A program made the position numbers and the translations under genes. 64,000 bases of DNA from Candidatus Lariskella endosymbiont of Epinotia ramella (GTDB taxonomy: Bacteria; Pseudomonadota; Alphaproteobacteria; Rickettsiales; Midichloriaceae), in contig NZ_OZ026472.1 in assembly GCF_964019805.1 (NCBI RefSeq), forward strand, positions 868,001 through 932,000, written 5' to 3'. The notes under the pieces were generated by a model. That model saw only the letters and a program-made list of their open reading frames with translations. It did no database searches and was not told the DNA's origin. This document shows positions 8,875-17,982 of this stretch, piece after piece (positions within the stretch are counted from its first letter, which is position 1; the number at the start of each line of letters is the position of its first letter).

Positions 8875-10398
8875 TTATACAAAACCTTTGGAGAAAGCCT
8901 CAAGCAGGCCATTTAGTGTTATTTTAATATTATCATCAATCTTTTTCTCATTGCGTATTCGCAGCAGTATATCTGGGTTTTCAGATTTAATATGTCGTAA
9001 AAAATCTTCTTCGAACTTTCTTATATCACTAACTGCTATTCCATCAAGGTAGCCGTTTACAGCTGCAAATACCATGACTACTTGTTCTTCTATGGGTGAT
9101 GGAGAATATTGAGGTTGTTTCAAAAGCTCTGTCAGGCGTTCCCCTCTTGCAAGTAATTTTTGTGTGATTGGATCAAGGTCAGATGCAAATTGAGAAAATG
9201 CTTCCATTTCTCTATACTGCGCAAGCTCAAGCTTGATTGTTCCTGCAACTTGTTTCATTGCTTTAATTTGAGCCGCAGAACCAACACGACTCACTGAAAG
9301 TCCAACGTTAATTGCAGGTCTTATTCCTTTGAAGAAAAGCTCTGTTTCTAGGAAAATCTGCCCGTCAGTAATAGAAATCACATTTGTTGGAATATAAGCA
9401 GAAACGTCCCCAGCTTGAGTCTCGATAATTGGCAGAGCAGTAAGTGAACCGCCACCTTTTTCATCAGACATTTTAGCAGCACGTTCTAAAAGTCTTGAAT
9501 GCAGATAAAATACATCCCCAGGATATGCTTCTCTTCCTGGCGGCCTCTTTAGAAGTAGAGACATCTGCCTATAGGCAACAGCATGTTTGCTAAGGTCATC
9601 ATATATAACGACCGCATGCATTCCATTGTCTCTAAAAAACTCTCCAATGCTGGAAGCGGCATATGGCGCTATAAATTGCATTGGTGCGCTATCGGAGGCT
9701 GAAGCAACAACAATTACAGAATATTCTAGAGCTCCTTCTTCTTCCAGTTTTTTGACGATTCTTGCTACGGAAGAATTTTTTTGTCCTATGGCAACATATA
9801 TACAATATAACTTAGATTTTTCATCTGATGTTGCATGCGCAGCTTTCTGATTTAAAATAGTATCTATTGCTATTGCAGTTTTTCCTGTTTGTCTATCTCC
9901 TATTATAAGCTCACGCTGTCCTCTTCCAATTGGGATCAAAGTATCTATCGCCTTAATGCCAGTTTGCACAGGCTCACTGACCGATTTTCTTTCCATAATG
10001 CCAGGAGCTTTTATTTCTACTCTTTGCATTGTTACATTTTTAAGCGGTCCTTTGCCATCTAGTGGATTACCAAGTCCATCTACAACTCTACCAAGCAAAC
10101 TTTTTCCAGTTGGGACTTCTAATATCTTATTTGTTCTTTTGACCTTAGAACCCTCTAAGACGCTTCTATCATCACCAAATAATACGGCACCAACGCTTTC
10201 TTCCTCTAGATTGAGTGCCATGCCTTTAATATTATTCTCAAACTCAAGCACCTCTCCAGATTGAACATTATTCAATCCATATATGACAGCGACACCGTCT
10301 GCAACCTTGACGACCTCACCAATTTCATTCAGTTCTATATTGTCTTCAAAATTGCGTATTTTATCTTTCAATACCTGGGAAATTTCTGATGCTTTCAT
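8875..10398 (-). CDS. atpA: ATP synthase F1 alpha subunit
   Basis: The 507-residue alpha subunit forms, with beta, the catalytic hexamer of F1. The P-loop is intact as [13 protein letters not shown], about residue 170. The family signature region near residue 365 reads [17 protein letters not shown]. The N-terminal beta-barrel ([20 protein letters not shown]) and the C-terminal helical domain are complete. It is followed closely by atpG but separated from atpH by about 495 bp carrying a dispersed repeat, so it may use its own promoter or read-through from atpH. Confidence 0.98.
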   Translation of the reverse strand: MKASEISQVLKDKIRNFEDNIELNEIGEVVKVADGVAVIYGLNNVQSGEVLEFENNIKGMALNLEEESVGAVLFGDDRSVLEGSKVKRTNKILEVPTGKSLLGRVVDGLGNPLDGKGPLKNVTMQRVEIKAPGIMERKSVSEPVQTGIKAIDTLIPIGRGQRELIIGDRQTGKTAIAIDTILNQKAAHATSDEKSKLYCIYVAIGQKNSSVARIVKKLEEEGALEYSVIVVASASDSAPMQFIAPYAASSIGEFFRDNGMHAVVIYDDLSKHAVAYRQMSLLLKRPPGREAYPGDVFYLHSRLLERAAKMSDEKGGGSLTALPIIETQAGDVSAYIPTNVISITDGQIFLETELFFKGIRPAINVGLSVSRVGSAAQIKAMKQVAGTIKLELAQYREMEAFSQFASDLDPITQKLLARGERLTELLKQPQYSPSPIEEQVVMVFAAVNGYLDGIAVSDIRKFEEDFLRHIKSENPDILLRIRNEKKIDDNIKITLNGLLEAFSKGFV

Positions 10399-10465
10399 AC
10401 AAAGTTAATTTACATGTTTCGTTTTATCTTTACTTATGCATATCCTGAAATGTTAGCACTTTAGC

Positions 10466-10893
10466 TTATCTTTCCATCAAAAATTGACTTGCTGCGCAAA
10501 CAAATTCTTGCTGAAAGTTAAATGTACTAAAATTAGCCTTTAGGTGCGGCCCTGCACTAACTTTCGGATATATAATTTGCCCTATGCTTGCAAATACCAC
10601 TGAGGCACTGCCAGCAAAGCCACTTGTGCAGACTCCTTTGGCCTGATTTTCCATTACTTTATTCATTTCTTTGCAAAAATATATATAATATTTGACTCAA
10701 GAAATTAACTAGTACTCTAAAAAATCATTTCCTTAAAATCCGCGTGCATGCACTTATGAAAGCAGCACCTAACAAAGTCCATAAGGTTTTTGGCAATTTT
10801 GCCACTTCCCCTGCTGTGCTTTCGGCGCAGCATAATTGCTTGCAGGCCAACATAAATCCAGCGCTTCTTAGAGTGATGACGCAGGCGACTATG
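10466..10893 (-). repeat. Dispersed ~0.45-kb repeat between atpH and atpA
   Basis: An almost complete member of the dispersed family lies in minus orientation between the atpH stop and the atpA start. It runs from 'catcaaaaattgacttgct' through 'cactgccagcaaagccactt' and 'ccataaggtttttggcaatt' to 'gtgatgacgcaggcgacta', ending directly against the atpH stop codon. Short ORFs within it are by-products of the repeat. It interrupts what is normally a tight atp operon. Confidence 0.8.
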
Positions 10894-11433
10894 TTACATC
10901 TCAGCAGCTTTCTTTATTCTATTTAGTTTTCCAGCAATTGAAGCATCTAGTAATTTGGAATCAACTTCCACGACCATCCCTCCAATTATTGATGGATCAA
11001 CAATATTTTGTATTCTTACACTACTCATCAAACAATCTTCCAAGCCCTTTTTCAGAGAATTTATCATCTTATTACTCAACTCAGAAGCAGTTTTAACAAC
11101 TACAGTTTTTACATTATTTTGCAAATCAAGTAAATGCTGAAACTGCTCAAAAATAGATTTTATAAGTGCAACTCTATTGTGATATACAAGCAGGTACATA
11201 AAATTTTTGATAAAGTTGTGTAAATCTATATTTTTTATTGCTGCTTCAAAAAGTGATAACTTTAAAGTCTTTGGTACTATAGAGTTTGTCATTAAGCTTC
11301 CGGACTTTGCATCTTTATCGATGATTGCCATTAGACTTTTAAAGTCAATTGCAATACGCTCTAAGAGGCCGTCACAACTAGCCGCTTCTAACAGTGCTTT
11401 TGCATATCTTTTTGCGATGATTATATCTTGCAT
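10894..11433 (-). CDS. atpH: ATP synthase F1 delta subunit (OSCP)
   Basis: The 179-residue delta subunit links F1 to the peripheral stalk of ATP synthase. The N-terminal helical bundle starts IIIAKRYAKALLEAA, the typical RYAKAL opening. The C-terminal domain holds IIGGMVVEVDSKLLDASIAG, matching the conserved GG-(hydrophobic)-DxxxLDxSxxxxL segment of the family. Length is normal and both ends are intact. It is the first gene of the minus-strand atp group. Confidence 0.95.
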   Translation of the reverse strand: MQDIIIAKRYAKALLEAASCDGLLERIAIDFKSLMAIIDKDAKSGSLMTNSIVPKTLKLSLFEAAIKNIDLHNFIKNFMYLLVYHNRVALIKSIFEQFQHLLDLQNNVKTVVVKTASELSNKMINSLKKGLEDCLMSSVRIQNIVDPSIIGGMVVEVDSKLLDASIAGKLNRIKKAAEM

Positions 11434-11465
11434 ATCATGTAAGAATAAGAAGTATACTAGTTAGT

Positions 11466-11690
11466 CTGTCCGCCAAAAATCAATTTGCTACGCAAATAAA
11501 TTTTTGCCGAAATTTAAATGTACAAAAATTAGCTCAGGGAAGGCACTGCCTGCACTGCCTCACAAAATCCATAAGGTTTATGGCAATTTTGCCACTTTTC
11601 CTGCTGGACTTTCGGTGCACCATAATTATTTGCAACCAGGATAAACCATGCGCTTCTTAGAGTTATGATGCAGACGACTAGTTACACTTC
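11466..11690. repeat. Partial dispersed repeat upstream of atpH
   Basis: This begins 'gtctgtccgccaaaaatc', close to the right-end inverted repeat of the 23435-25078 IS. It continues 'atttgctacgcaaataaatttttgc' in the sub-terminal pattern of the family, then jumps to the 'ccataaggtttatggcaattttgccact' and 'cttagagttatgatgcagacgact' modules. The middle third of the full repeat is missing. Confidence 0.65.
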
Positions 11691-11699
11691 AAAACTAGA

Positions 11700-11830
11700 G
11701 CCTTTAAAATGTTCCTTATGTATTTCGTTATTTATACACTGCGCATCCATTCTTTTTAGCTCTTTTTAAAGTTTAACTTCGTATGTACATCATAATAAAT
11801 ACCGATTTTTCATTTACCTATAGTATACCA
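11700..11830. repeat. Second dispersed repeat family (~110 bp), copy a
   Basis: A run with 'ccttatgtatt', 'agctctttttaaagtttaac', 'ttcgtatgtacat' and 'aaataccgatttttcattta' recurs with changes at 14238-14354 and 34160-34275. It has no coding capacity. The remaining gap to 12060 is AT-rich and I see nothing else in it. Confidence 0.5.
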
Positions 11831-12060
11831 GTAAATAGAAAAACTAATGATCTCTTTGTTAGTTGTATTTGATAAGCAAACTTTAAGTTAAATAAAACAG
11901 TTGTTTTTGTAAATTAAATACATCTCTTTTTTCTTACAAAGTAATTTGATAAACAAACACTACTGATGCAAGAACAAAGAAAGAGAGCAGCAGCTTAAGT
12001 CAAAAACGAACACAACTAGTATCACGTATCATATCCTATAGAATTTGACAAGCAATAGTG

Positions 12061-12068
12061 ATTTAATT
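12061..12068. other. Left 8-bp target duplication of the IS6-type composite
   Basis: ATTTAATT lies directly before the first IS6-type end at 12069 and is repeated exactly at 13999-14006, directly after the last end at 13998. IS6-family elements are known to make 8-bp target duplications. The pair therefore brackets the whole 1.93-kb composite. Confidence 0.8.
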
Positions 12069-12153
12069 GGTTCTGTCGCATCTATGGATCATATTTAGCA
12101 TGCTACACGAAATATGAGATTTTAGATGTTATGATGCCATTAACATTTTAAAG
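12069..12153 (-). mobile_element. 85-bp IS6-type end fragment in tandem with the full copy
   Basis: These 85 bp are the right end of the IS6-type element ('ggttctgtcgcatctatgg' to 'ccattaacattttaaa'). The same sequence starts again at 12154 as the end of the complete copy. The fragment looks like the stump of an older copy that was entered by a second one. Confidence 0.85.
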
Positions 12154-12987
12154 GGTTCTGTCGCATCTATGGATCATATTTAGCATGCTACACGAAATAT
12201 GAGATTTTAGATGTTATGATGCCATTAACATTTTAAAGTTCTCAAAAGTAGATACATTGTTATTGCTTCCAACTATTTGTCCTTTTTGAATCATACGAAT
12301 ATTTTCTATACCGGCAATAGTAATCTTAGCACTACGAAAACTCTTAAAACCAAGCATTGGCTTGACTCGTTTTTTAATAAATCTATGATCTTGCTCTACA
12401 AGATTGTTCAGATATTTATTTTGGAATATTTTTATCTTTTGTTTCTTAGGTAAGTTTTTATTAAAGTCAGTGAGAGCAGAAGTATTACTAACACTCTTAT
12501 CTATCACTATTTTTGCAGGACGATCATTATTCTTAAAAGCCTTCTTAAAAAATGCCTTAGCAGCTCTAGCATCTCTATGTTTTCTTAGTAAGAATTCGAT
12601 AGTATTACCACAGGAGTCAACTGCTCTATATAGATATACCCATTTACCATTTACCTTAATATATGTTTCGTCCATTCTCCAGCTATTTCCAACCGCTTTC
12701 TTACGTTGCCTAACCTTTTGATCTATCAAAGGAGAAAACTTAATTAACCATCTTTGAAGAGTTGCATGATCTATTTTAGCCCCTCTAATACTTGCCATCT
12801 CTTCAAGTTCTCTATAACTTAACGAAAATCTACACCTCATATACACAAATAGCATTATTATTTCAGGTGATGAGCAAAATCCTTTGAAATATCTCAAGAG
12901 TTTTGGCGATATATGGAATGGCATATTTCTAGTTTTGCACTTCTTATACTATATATCACTGAACTTATCAATAGATGCGACAGAACC
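12154..12987 (-). mobile_element. IS6-family insertion sequence, copy A
   Basis: The 834-bp element is bounded by 'ggttctgtcgcatctat' and its reverse complement 'atagatgcgacagaacc' (17-bp inverted repeats). It carries one transposase gene on the minus strand. It has the same length and encoded protein as copy B at 13165-13998, which faces the opposite way. Confidence 0.93.
12214..12924 (-). CDS. IS6-family transposase (copy A)
   Basis: The 236-residue DDE transposase is typical in length for IS6/IS26 elements. The N-terminal part has the SYRELEEMASIRGAKIDHAT helix-turn-helix. The catalytic residues fall in WRMDETYIKVNGKW (first Asp), IVIDKSVSN (second Asp) and EQDHRFIKKRVKPMLGFKSF (Glu), all classic for the family. 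IS6 enzymes act by replicative transposition, forming cointegrates or inversions, which fits the inverted pair here. It is identical to the copy B protein. Confidence 0.93.
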   Translation of the reverse strand: MPFHISPKLLRYFKGFCSSPEIIMLFVYMRCRFSLSYRELEEMASIRGAKIDHATLQRWLIKFSPLIDQKVRQRKKAVGNSWRMDETYIKVNGKWVYLYRAVDSCGNTIEFLLRKHRDARAAKAFFKKAFKNNDRPAKIVIDKSVSNTSALTDFNKNLPKKQKIKIFQNKYLNNLVEQDHRFIKKRVKPMLGFKSFRSAKITIAGIENIRMIQKGQIVGSNNNVSTFENFKMLMAS

Positions 12988-13164
12988 AAAAATATTCCAA
13001 AATAAATATCTGAACAATCTTGTAGAGCAAGATCATAGATTTATAAAAAAACGAGTCAAGCCAATGCTTGGTTTTAAGAGTTTTCGTAGTGCTAAGATTA
13101 CTATTGCCGGTATAGAAAATATTCGTATGATTCAAAAAGGACAAATAGTTGGAAGCAATAACAA
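12988..13164 (+). pseudogene. IS6-type transposase fragment trapped between two copies
   Basis: These 177 bp encode KIFQNKYLNNLVEQDHRFIK through IVGSNN, matching the C-terminal catalytic part of the adjacent transposases, cut off on both sides by intact IS ends. It differs slightly in DNA from the full copies (tttataaaa against tttattaaa). It is most simply a piece of an older copy left after self-targeted transposition. Confidence 0.85.
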
Positions 13165-13998
13165 GGTTCTGTCGCATCTATTGATAAGTTCAGTGATATA
13201 TAGTATAAGAAGTGCAAAACTAGAAATATGCCATTCCATATATCGCCAAAACTCTTGAGATATTTCAAAGGATTTTGCTCATCACCTGAAATAATAATGC
13301 TATTTGTGTATATGAGGTGTAGATTTTCGTTAAGTTATAGAGAACTTGAAGAGATGGCAAGTATTAGAGGGGCTAAAATAGATCATGCAACTCTTCAAAG
13401 ATGGTTAATTAAGTTTTCTCCTTTGATAGATCAAAAGGTTAGGCAACGTAAGAAAGCGGTTGGAAATAGCTGGAGAATGGACGAAACATATATTAAGGTA
13501 AATGGTAAATGGGTATATCTATATAGAGCAGTTGACTCCTGTGGTAATACTATCGAATTCTTACTAAGAAAACATAGAGATGCTAGAGCTGCTAAGGCAT
13601 TTTTTAAGAAGGCTTTTAAGAATAATGATCGTCCTGCAAAAATAGTGATAGATAAGAGTGTTAGTAATACTTCTGCTCTCACTGACTTTAATAAAAACTT
13701 ACCTAAGAAACAAAAGATAAAAATATTCCAAAATAAATATCTGAACAATCTTGTAGAGCAAGATCATAGATTTATTAAAAAACGAGTCAAGCCAATGCTT
13801 GGTTTTAAGAGTTTTCGTAGTGCTAAGATTACTATTGCCGGTATAGAAAATATTCGTATGATTCAAAAAGGACAAATAGTTGGAAGCAATAACAATGTAT
13901 CTACTTTTGAGAACTTTAAAATGTTAATGGCATCATAACATCTAAAATCTCATATTTCGTGTAGCATGCTAAATATGATCCATAGATGCGACAGAACC
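13165..13998 (+). mobile_element. IS6-family insertion sequence, copy B
   Basis: This 834-bp element is the inverted partner of copy A, with the same 17-bp terminal repeats. Its right end at 13998 is followed by ATTTAATT (13999-14006), the duplicate of the 8 bp before 12069. Confidence 0.93.
13228..13938 (+). CDS. IS6-family transposase (copy B)
   Basis: This 236-residue protein is identical to the copy A transposase, with an intact DDE core (WRMDETY, IVIDKS, EQDHRF). Identity of two oppositely placed copies implies a recent duplication event. Confidence 0.93.
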   Translation: MPFHISPKLLRYFKGFCSSPEIIMLFVYMRCRFSLSYRELEEMASIRGAKIDHATLQRWLIKFSPLIDQKVRQRKKAVGNSWRMDETYIKVNGKWVYLYRAVDSCGNTIEFLLRKHRDARAAKAFFKKAFKNNDRPAKIVIDKSVSNTSALTDFNKNLPKKQKIKIFQNKYLNNLVEQDHRFIKKRVKPMLGFKSFRSAKITIAGIENIRMIQKGQIVGSNNNVSTFENFKMLMAS

Positions 13999-14006
13999 AT
14001 TTAATT
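13999..14006. other. Right 8-bp target duplication of the IS6-type composite
   Basis: This ATTTAATT is the exact partner of 12061-12068 and closes the composite on its right side. Confidence 0.8.
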
Positions 14007-14354
14007 AGCACTACTATTCTATTTATTCGACAATTATATTCATTATAAGAAGAATTGACTGGAAAATTTAGTGAGAGATAAATGGCTTTGTTAGACTTTT
14101 TCTAGTGATGCAAGTGCAAGGAGTATATGAAGCGTGGGGAAGCACAAGGTGTACAAGAAAGTACATGAACACCTCAACAATGAATGCTAAGAATGCTACA
14201 AAGCAATTTGCCGCTATAATAAACGTTTGAAGAAGAAGTCTATTACATCTTAAAAACACGCGCTCCAATTTTTCTTAACTATTTTTGAAGTCTAACTTTG
14301 TATATGCATAAGTTAAATAACCACTCTTCGTTTATCAGAAGTATATAAACTTTA
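14007..14354. other. Intergenic stretch with second-family repeat, copy b
   Basis: About 350 bp between the IS6 composite and the oxidoreductase stop. At about 14238-14354 it holds a copy of the second dispersed family ('aatttttcttaactatttttgaagtctaac', 'atatgcataagttaaataacc'). The first 230 bp show no gene or repeat I recognise. Confidence 0.5.
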
Positions 14355-17300
14355 TTACGTATTTATTGGGCTATTCAATCTCATCTCTCTGACAAATTTT
14401 TCTTGTAGAGAGTTTTGAGAAAGCCTCAGTCCAAGATGATTGAAATCTACCAAATCCATTACTTGGTCTTGTTGCTTGCAGCTATATACATAAGACTCTT
14501 TTTTTGTTACAGGATCCACATGTCTTTGCAAGCACTGAGCACATATCTCTTTCATCATACATTGCATAGGCGAATTAATCGATGCTATAGCAACATGAGG
14601 CCATTTAAATAAATTTTTGAGCTTGCTGTGCCTTGCTTCCTCAAATGCTTTCATCATTTTATCAGATCCTATTACGATTATATGATCTATCTCATTTAAC
14701 TTCATAAGTGTGCCATCATAACTTGCAATACCATCTATAATATTGCCAATAATTGAGTAATCAGAACTTCTTCTTGCTTTTAACAAAGCATCCTGACAGC
14801 ACCAAACAACAGAATCAGCAGCCTCTTCTATCTCATCTATCTTATACCTGTCTATTGCTTTTCTATAACCAGCAAAATATAGCACTCTACAACCATTTTT
14901 TCGCAAAGCTTTGCCTATTGAAAATAATACTGCATTTCCAAGTCCACCACCTACTAGCATTACATTTTTATTTTTTGGTATCTCTGTTGGAGTACCAGTT
15001 GGTCCCATGAAAGAAACGATATTACCTTTCTTCAGAGTTGCGCAGATATCTGAAGATGCTCCTGATTTTAGTATTATCACGCCAACAAGGCCAAGCTCCT
15101 TATTAACCCAAGCACCTGTTAGAGCAACTCCCTCCATTCTATTTTTGGAGTTTTTAGAGTAATTTTGTAGTCTATAAAACTGCCCTGGTTGGAATTTTTT
15201 TGCTGCTAGTGGCGCTTTGACTATAATCTCTAATACATTCGTTGTAAGTTTCTTAACATCTTCAATAATTGCAATTAGTTCTTTATCTAATTTATTAAAA
15301 AATGTTGTATGTTGTAAGTCAGAGTTTGGTACTTTATTTAAAATGTGTCTCTCTATTATCTCCCATCCATGTTTTGCGCTTGCCATTGCTTTAACAACAT
15401 TGCCACTATAAGAAATATGCATATCACCTAAATGGCTAATACTAGGATTTGACAGTGCATCACTTAATAGAAACGTATGTTTAGGTTTTGGAGTTTTCTC
15501 GGCAACAACAGGATTATTTTTTTCGTCAACTAACACGAAATGTGTTCCATTTAATTTAAAATGTTCTGCATCTTCAGAGGCAATCGTAGTATTTGGATGT
15601 GTGCCAGTTGCTATCAAGATTGTTTTTGCTTTCATACTTCCAGTTTGATGCTTCAGCAGTGAAACACCGCCAAACCTATCAACTTCAATTTCTGTAGGGA
15701 TTATGTTGTCTATAAATTCTACTCCCTCTTCCAGTGCTTTTTGTACTTCTTCATGATTTAATCTATAACTAGGTGATTCCTGTATAGATTTGCGGTAGAT
15801 CACTTTCACTCCACCCCACTTTTTCAAGAGCATTAATTTTTTCTCTGGAGCTTCTCTAATAATTGCGGCATGCATTATAAATTCCTGTGCTATCTCCAAT
15901 TCTTCTTCGTTCAGATGATCAAGTATTCTTGGACCAAGCTTTTCATATGCGCGCAAAAATCTCTCAACTTGTAGGGGATAATATGCAAGACTCTCAGCAG
16001 CAGTATCTATAGCTGTTAACCCCCCACCTATCACAAGTATTGGCAATCTTATCTGAAGGCTAGCTATGCTACCTTCTATATGTGAGCCAAGCAACTGTAG
16101 TGTCATTAAGAAATCAGAAGCAGTTCTCACTCCTTTCACAAGTAAATTAGGAATATCTGGAATATTTGGCTTCCCTGCGCCTAGTGCAAGAGCTATATGA
16201 TCAAACCCTAAAGAAGCAGCGGTATTGTAATCAATTGAGCTACCAAACCTTGTGCTATCATACATACGGAAATTTTCTCTTCTCTCGAGCAACAGCCTAA
16301 TTACTTTTAAATAATTTTTATTCCAGCGTGAAGTTATTCCATATTCCATGACGCCACCAAAGCCTTGTGGTACTCTATTCTTTAAATCATCATATATATC
16401 ATTAATATCTTTTATTTCCTTAAAATCATGTCTTCTCCCAAGTTGATCTATCCCAGAGATTTCAGGAGCAAGAGGTTCAATCTTTAAACCATCTATAGCA
16501 ACTACAGTAAATCCTGCATTCAATAAATAATGGGCAAGTGTAAAGCCTGCAGGCCCCAGACCTGCAATTAAAATTTTATATTTATTTATTTCTTTTGGTA
16601 AATAGTGCTTAAATTTTAAAGGATTCCACCTAGTTAAAAGGCTATATATTTCAAAGCCATATGGTAGATTAAGTACCTGATCTAGATTTTCTGTCTCTAT
16701 TAATGGTATATCAACAGGTAGTTGTTTTTGATATGCATTTCCAGCTGAATCTTTAGAATCACCAGCAACATATATACATGATTTCATGCAATCATTACAT
16801 ATTCTATAGCCAGTAGCTGCCACCATCGGATTATCCACAACTGCAGTTGCAAGTGCCCCGATTATATGTCCCTGCTTTTTCAGATAATTCATAGCTGAAA
16901 TCTTTTCTTCAAGTGGGCAACCGGTCAATTCTATTGCTAAAGGATTGATTGCAAAATTCTTATCACTACAACTTTTATTTTTCGCGCCAATTGAGCAAAA
17001 ATCCTTTTCTTGGTTGTGGCAGTAGATGCAATAATTTGCATTATAAACTGAATGCTCAAGTGTTATATCTTTTGAATGAGTTGTAAAATCTTCTCTAATT
17101 CTTGCATTTGTGTTGCATGCATTTCTATCTACAAGGTTCTCATAATTTTTTTTATGTGGGATTTTGAAAAGCACGCTATTCTTATGCTGTGCACGACCAT
17201 CTTCTGTTTGAAGTGCCCAAGCAGTGTATATTTCAGCAGCACTAATTAGATGAGCATTCCTCTCTTCATCTTTTTGCCACTCCGTCACAGATTCTGCAAA

Positions 17301-17759
17301 ATTAATATCACTATCAAGCAGCACTCCTTCTTGTTTTAGTAAGACAATAGATTTTTCTATTTTAGAATATATAACCTCATTTGTTATACATAGTTGCTTA
17401 GCTACGCGTCTTTGTACAAAATTTTTTTGACAAGATATTAATACTTCAAGTAGCAAATGTTTTTTTCTTATTACCTCTATTTCGCTTTCTATACCAAATA
17501 GCAGAGCGATAAATTTTTCTAGAAAAGGAGCAAGTTTTATAATCAAATTTTGCTCATCTTTTTTAGATAATTCGGCATTTCTTGCGGAAATCAACGCATC
17601 AAATGTAAATTTATCTGCATTATTTAGCGATTTTAAAAATTCTTGATCTAATATTTTTAAATTATCTAGCTTATAAAGGTCGCTTAATGAAATAGAAGAT
17701 AATAGTTTCAGCATAGCTCCCACACCGCTTAATGAAAATACGTACAAGTAGTAACCCAA
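14355..17759 (-). CDS. gltD: Large GltD-like / PyrK-like FAD-NAD oxidoreductase
   Basis: The frame is 1134 residues from a TTG at 17759; an ATG at 17714 (MLKLLSSISLSDLYK) is an equally good start. After a helical N-terminal extension come Cys clusters near residues 244-264 (CIYCHNQEKDFC) and 321-328 (CNDCMKSC), as in Fe-S-binding GltD-like proteins. An FAD Rossmann motif follows near 395-406 (IAGLGPAGF), then an NAD(P) motif near 573-588 (LVIGGGLTAIDTAAES). The last ~270 residues look like a ferredoxin-reductase/PyrK module (FQPGQFYRLQNY, MLVGGGLGNAVLF) with a Cys group near the end (CMMKEICAQC). The family annotation is glutamate synthase small-chain-like; the true electron acceptor is unknown. 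No large GltB subunit is nearby. Confidence 0.85.
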   Translation of the reverse strand: MGYYLYVFSLSGVGAMLKLLSSISLSDLYKLDNLKILDQEFLKSLNNADKFTFDALISARNAELSKKDEQNLIIKLAPFLEKFIALLFGIESEIEVIRKKHLLLEVLISCQKNFVQRRVAKQLCITNEVIYSKIEKSIVLLKQEGVLLDSDINFAESVTEWQKDEERNAHLISAAEIYTAWALQTEDGRAQHKNSVLFKIPHKKNYENLVDRNACNTNARIREDFTTHSKDITLEHSVYNANYCIYCHNQEKDFCSIGAKNKSCSDKNFAINPLAIELTGCPLEEKISAMNYLKKQGHIIGALATAVVDNPMVAATGYRICNDCMKSCIYVAGDSKDSAGNAYQKQLPVDIPLIETENLDQVLNLPYGFEIYSLLTRWNPLKFKHYLPKEINKYKILIAGLGPAGFTLAHYLLNAGFTVVAIDGLKIEPLAPEISGIDQLGRRHDFKEIKDINDIYDDLKNRVPQGFGGVMEYGITSRWNKNYLKVIRLLLERRENFRMYDSTRFGSSIDYNTAASLGFDHIALALGAGKPNIPDIPNLLVKGVRTASDFLMTLQLLGSHIEGSIASLQIRLPILVIGGGLTAIDTAAESLAYYPLQVERFLRAYEKLGPRILDHLNEEELEIAQEFIMHAAIIREAPEKKLMLLKKWGGVKVIYRKSIQESPSYRLNHEEVQKALEEGVEFIDNIIPTEIEVDRFGGVSLLKHQTGSMKAKTILIATGTHPNTTIASEDAEHFKLNGTHFVLVDEKNNPVVAEKTPKPKHTFLLSDALSNPSISHLGDMHISYSGNVVKAMASAKHGWEIIERHILNKVPNSDLQHTTFFNKLDKELIAIIEDVKKLTTNVLEIIVKAPLAAKKFQPGQFYRLQNYSKNSKNRMEGVALTGAWVNKELGLVGVIILKSGASSDICATLKKGNIVSFMGPTGTPTEIPKNKNVMLVGGGLGNAVLFSIGKALRKNGCRVLYFAGYRKAIDRYKIDEIEEAADSVVWCCQDALLKARRSSDYSIIGNIIDGIASYDGTLMKLNEIDHIIVIGSDKMMKAFEEARHSKLKNLFKWPHVAIASINSPMQCMMKEICAQCLQRHVDPVTKKESYVYSCKQQDQVMDLVDFNHLGLRLSQNSLQEKFVREMRLNSPINT

Positions 17760-17800
17760 TAGATTTGCTTCCTCCGGGCCGCAACACAGCTCACTTATAC
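17715..17800 (-). ncRNA. Possible SRP (4.5S)-RNA-like hairpin, weak candidate
   Basis: On the minus strand, 'ggcccggaggaagca' resembles the tip of bacterial SRP RNA (ggtccggaaggaagca). The flanking 'gtataagt' and 'acttgtac' can pair over 8 bp. Against this, the conserved bases 5' of the tip do not match and the tetraloop would be altered. The same bases could simply be a strong ribosome-binding site (GGAGG, 11 nt before the TTG at 17759). Confidence 0.2.
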
Positions 17801-17982
17801 CACATCACAATGCAAAACCGTTAGATCATTTTACAAGAAAATAATTGTCTATGCTATAAGTTAAAACGGAATATATTAATTAAGATATTAGCAATACATC
17901 GAATAAAGCTGAGAGTCTTTATGAAGATACGCGGATATTCGAGTATAAACAACTCAAATATGTGATATTTGGAATACAGCAA

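Noticed and set aside
10466-10926. Short ORFs between atpA and atpH on both strands
   Set aside because: They fall in the dispersed repeat and show no protein features.
12884-13258. 124-codon plus-strand ORF across the IS6-type junction
   Set aside because: It joins an antisense stretch of copy A, the trapped transposase fragment and the left end of copy B; a chance fusion, not a gene.
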